Below are positions 50,780 through 53,654 of a stretch of 53,654 nt of DNA, piece after piece. A program made the position numbers and the translations under genes. Location: assembly GCA_002688265.1 (NCBI GenBank), contig NZCK01000022.1, positions 1-53,654 of the forward strand, given 5' to 3'. Source of the stretch: an archaeon (GTDB lineage Archaea > Nanobdellota > Nanobdellia > Woesearchaeales > GW2011-AR9). Every line of letters starts with the position of its first letter. Within the stretch, counting starts at the first letter, position 1. The notes under the pieces are model-generated. The model saw only the letters and a program-made list of their open reading frames with translations, searched no databases and was not told where the DNA came from.

Positions 50780-53212
50780 ATGGCAAATTTGATCATAACA
50801 GAGAAACCTAGCTCCTCAGTAAAGATCGCAAACGCTCTTGCTGACTCTAAACCAGTTAGAAAAAAGCACAAAGGAGGGTTTTACTATCAACTAACTCATG
50901 GAGGAGAGGAGATTCTAATAGCTAGTTGTGTTGGACACCTATATGGTCTAAGTGAAAAAGGCAAAAGAACCTATGAATATCCAATTTATGATATTGAATG
51001 GAAGCCCTCTTACTTGATGAGTAAAGATTTGAATTATACCAAAGATTATCTTGACACCATCTCTGCACTGGCTGAATCTGCAGATGAAGTAATTATTGCA
51101 TGCGACTTTGATGTAGAAGGAGAAGTGATTGGACTGAATGCTATGCGTTTTGCTTGTGGAAGGAAAGATGCTTCTCGAATGAAGTTTTCAACTCTTACCA
51201 AAAAAGACCTAGTTGAATCGTATGCAACTAGAAGTGAAACAATTGCATGGGGACAAGCAAAGGCAGGAGTTACTAGGCATCGATTAGATTGGTTTTATGG
51301 AATCAATTTGTCACGAGCATTAATGGCAGCAGTAAAAGCTGCTGGAAGTTTCAAAGTTTTATCAACAGGGAGAGTTCAAGGACCGGCACTAAAAATATTG
51401 ACTGATCGAGAACTTGAAATTCAAGCTTTTGTTCCAGTTCCATATTGGGAAGTACAACTAGATGGAAACTATTCTGGTGAAGTTGTTCAAGCAATGCATA
51501 TGGCTGGAAAAATATTTGATGAAAAAGAAAAAACAAGAATTATGACAATAGTTGCTGCTGAAAAGAGCGCCACAGTTGCATCTGTTGACACAACACAAAG
51601 AAAACAAGCAGCACCAAACCCATTCAACTTAACAAATCTGCAAACTGAAAGTTACAAACTATTCAAAATTACTCCAAAAAGAACTTTAGAAATTGCTCAA
51701 AAATTGTATGTTAACGGATGGACCAGTTATCCACGTACATCTTCACAACAATTAGACCCAAAATTAGGTTTTAAAAATATCTTAACACAACTTTCTAAAC
51801 AAACTAAATATAAAGAATTAGCTAGTGAATTGCTTAAGATAAAAGATTTGAAACCAAACAATGGAAAGAAAACTGATCCTGCCCATCCTGCGATTTATCC
51901 AACTGGAACCTTTCCAGACAAAGAATTGCATGATCGCGAACGAAAAGTCTATGATTTGGTTGTTAAAAGATTCTTTGCGACTTTTGCTGAAGCTGCAACT
52001 CGTGAAACACAAACAGTAGAATTAGATGTGAAAAAAGAAATGTTTGCAACTAAAGGGACACGCACTGTTGAACTGGGTTGGCATAAGTTCTACGCACCAT
52101 ATGTGCGATTAGAAGAAGTAACTTTGCCTAAGATGGAAAAAGGTAAAACTGTAGATGTTAGTGAAATTTTGGCCTTGGATAAAGAAACACAACCACCAAA
52201 ACGTTACAATCAATCTTCAATCATAAAAGAACTTGAGAAAAGAAATTTAGGAACCAAAGCAACTCGGGCAGACATCCTTGATCGTTTGTTTTTACGTGGT
52301 TATATTGAAGGTGTTCAAATTACCGCAACTGAACTAGGGATTGGTACTGTAAAGCTACTCGAAAAACATGCAGCAATTATTGTTGATGAGAAATTAACAG
52401 CAGACATTGAATCAGAAATGGGAGATATTCGAAATGCCAAAACCCAATCTGAAGGTGATTCTGCAGAAAATAAAATCTTAGAAAATGCAAAAAAATTGCT
52501 GAATAAATTGTTTGTTGAATTTAAGAAAAAAGAAAAGAAAGTAGGAGAAGAAATCATTGGCTCAATTAAAGCGACTAGATTTGTAGCTTCAAAACAAAGA
52601 AGCTTAGGAAAAGACCCCAAAAGTGGTAAAGAGATTATAGTTAGAATTGGAAAATTTGGACCACTTGCTCAAATTGGAAAAAAGGATGAAACAACTGGAG
52701 AAGTTCCAAAGTTTGCTGCAATTCCACAGACTATCAATATTGATGACATTACACTAGAAGAAGCATTAGCACTCTTTACTATGCCAAGAGTTTTAGGAAA
52801 AGATCCAGAAACAAGTGAAGAAGTACGAGTGAATATTGGACGTTTTGGACCTTATGTACAGTATGGACCAAAACTTTATGCGTCTGTTCCAAAAGAAGAT
52901 GACCCATATGTAATTGATTTTAAACGAGCTATGGAAATTGTTGCTTTGAAGAAAAAAGCTGATGCTGAGAAAACAATTACAGTATTTGAAAAAGAGGGAA
53001 TTAAAATTTTGAAGGGGCGTTATGGCCCTTATGTAACTGATGGTAAGAAAAATGTAACTGTTCCAAAAACAGTTGAACCATCTACCCTTACTGTTGAAGT
53101 GTGTTTAGAGATGATTAAGAATGCTCCAGCTAAGAAGAAATGGGGCAAGAAGAAAAAAGTAACAAAGAAGAAAAGTACTTCTAAAAAGAAAAAGACTGTG
53201 AAGAAGAAATAA
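50780..53212 (+). CDS. topA: DNA topoisomerase I (type IA)
   Basis: An 810-residue enzyme that relaxes negatively supercoiled DNA. Toprim domain with D109-FDVEGE; active-site Y317 in GWTSYPRTSSQ. Instead of zinc fingers the C-terminus carries three topoisomerase C-terminal repeats (LGKDP...IGKFGP, LGKDP...IGRFGP, LKGRYGP) and a lysine-rich tail (KKKxTKKK). Such repeats are common in bacteria and some DPANN archaea and bind DNA. A weak TATA-like ATTTTTAAC lies about 26 nt upstream. The gene is divergent from mutL. Confidence 0.95.
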   Translation: MANLIITEKPSSSVKIANALADSKPVRKKHKGGFYYQLTHGGEEILIASCVGHLYGLSEKGKRTYEYPIYDIEWKPSYLMSKDLNYTKDYLDTISALAESADEVIIACDFDVEGEVIGLNAMRFACGRKDASRMKFSTLTKKDLVESYATRSETIAWGQAKAGVTRHRLDWFYGINLSRALMAAVKAAGSFKVLSTGRVQGPALKILTDRELEIQAFVPVPYWEVQLDGNYSGEVVQAMHMAGKIFDEKEKTRIMTIVAAEKSATVASVDTTQRKQAAPNPFNLTNLQTESYKLFKITPKRTLEIAQKLYVNGWTSYPRTSSQQLDPKLGFKNILTQLSKQTKYKELASELLKIKDLKPNNGKKTDPAHPAIYPTGTFPDKELHDRERKVYDLVVKRFFATFAEAATRETQTVELDVKKEMFATKGTRTVELGWHKFYAPYVRLEEVTLPKMEKGKTVDVSEILALDKETQPPKRYNQSSIIKELEKRNLGTKATRADILDRLFLRGYIEGVQITATELGIGTVKLLEKHAAIIVDEKLTADIESEMGDIRNAKTQSEGDSAENKILENAKKLLNKLFVEFKKKEKKVGEEIIGSIKATRFVASKQRSLGKDPKSGKEIIVRIGKFGPLAQIGKKDETTGEVPKFAAIPQTINIDDITLEEALALFTMPRVLGKDPETSEEVRVNIGRFGPYVQYGPKLYASVPKEDDPYVIDFKRAMEIVALKKKADAEKTITVFEKEGIKILKGRYGPYVTDGKKNVTVPKTVEPSTLTVEVCLEMIKNAPAKKKWGKKKKVTKKKSTSKKKKTVKKK

Positions 53213-53245
53213 GTTATGGGGAATTTAGTTTTGAGTTAAGAAATG

Positions 53246-53252
53246 TTTATAT
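53246..53252 (+). promoter_or_regulatory. TATA element deciding the start at 53276
   Basis: TTTATAT is centred 26-27 nt before ATG 53276. It excludes the in-frame GTG at 53261. Confidence 0.55.
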
Positions 53253-53275
53253 CTAATTAAGTGTGGCTTAGAATT

Positions 53276-53566
53276 ATGAGTGATGAAATTTATCCCAAAC
53301 AGGAATGGAACAGCAGAAAATTGGAAGCTTTGCAGGACTATGAGAGAGATCTTGAAAAAAGATTGGTTGGTAAAACTGTTGAGATCAAATTTTGTGATTC
53401 AGACGATCAGAATAGATGGAGACGAATTGTAATTTCTGTTTCTGGAGTGAGATACAAGAATAATGATAATGGGTATGTAGATGTAAATGGGCCAACATTT
53501 TATGATAGTGATGGGAAATCTTATCAAACTCATCCTGGCTTTGGAGTAAAAATTATTGGTGAATGA
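53276..53566 (+). CDS. Small hypothetical protein, 96 aa
   Basis: An unrecognised soluble protein beginning MSDEIYPKQEWNSRK. A first helix of Arg/Lys/Glu is followed by a beta-rich part (KTVEIKFCDSDDQNRWRRIVISVSG in part) with a G-Y-V-D-V-N-G turn. The start is set by the TATA element at 53246-53252. No T-run terminator or further gene is clear in the remaining 88 bases of the window. Confidence 0.5.
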   Translation: MSDEIYPKQEWNSRKLEALQDYERDLEKRLVGKTVEIKFCDSDDQNRWRRIVISVSGVRYKNNDNGYVDVNGPTFYDSDGKSYQTHPGFGVKIIGE

Positions 53567-53654
53567 TCTCTTAATAAACTTATTTCTCAGTAGATTCTGA
53601 CCAAACATCAAACTACACAGTCAAAAACAACTAAAAAGAAGAAAATTGATTAGA

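Overview
The window is archaeal. It carries a 7S-type SRP RNA, an archaeal/eukaryotic-type leucyl-tRNA synthetase, TrmB- and Lrp-type regulators, a PGF-pre-PGF surface protein and TATA-box promoters placed about 26 nt before the start codon. The sequence is AT-rich (roughly two thirds A+T by eye) and very compact. Several genes look bacterial in origin (MutS, MutL, oligoendopeptidase F). Together with many small orphan genes this suggests a DPANN archaeon, probably Woesearchaeota-like. That placement is inference; there is no rRNA gene in the window to confirm it.

Layout. 1-4950: BRO-N and ORF6N domain proteins, a pair of tandem paralogs of unknown function and a short PLP-fold protein. 4946-10573: an HAD-like protein coupled to a stand-alone PEP-utilising swivel domain, a divergent TrmB regulator, a site-2 protease, two small coupled genes and an orphan HExxH protein. 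10703-19330: MutS, three lipoproteins with a possible NodB/polysaccharide-deacetylase fold, an orphan, and an amino-acid permease fused to a methyltransferase. 19483-26634: a zinc-ribbon protein, an MBL hydrolase, SRP RNA, a large Ig-like surface protein, a DUF192 protein and LeuRS. 26745-30114: small lipoprotein, Kazal-like membrane protein, membrane-bound HTH regulator and a four-helix membrane protein, linked by a shared operator-like dyad. 30223-42726: CTP synthase, histidine phosphatase, DEAD-box helicase, two orphans, a frameshifted secreted protein, an unidentified structured RNA, an aMutS5-like ATPase, a Ski2/Mtr4-like helicase, a lipoprotein and PepF. 42838-53566: a 5'-nucleotidase-like HAD protein, orphans, a double Lrp regulator, a radical SAM protein, a Na+/Ca2+ exchanger, MutL, topoisomerase I and a small orphan.

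How it works together. Most genes are single transcription units. Nearly every first gene has a TATA element centred 26 nt from its start codon, so most messages should be leaderless, and this rule corrects several starts. The exceptions have a short leader with GGTGAT or GGAGG, and several of them encode exported proteins. Convergent neighbours repeatedly share a TTAA or TTAG stop overlap. MutS, MutL and a MutS5-like ATPase suggest a bacterial-type mismatch repair set acquired by this archaeon.

The best candidate for something undescribed is 27660-30114. One inverted repeat lies between the divergent Kazal-like and HTH genes and again before the 28939 membrane protein gene. The HTH gene also has a strongly structured 5' leader. 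The second candidate is the unassigned structured RNA at about 36110-36230.
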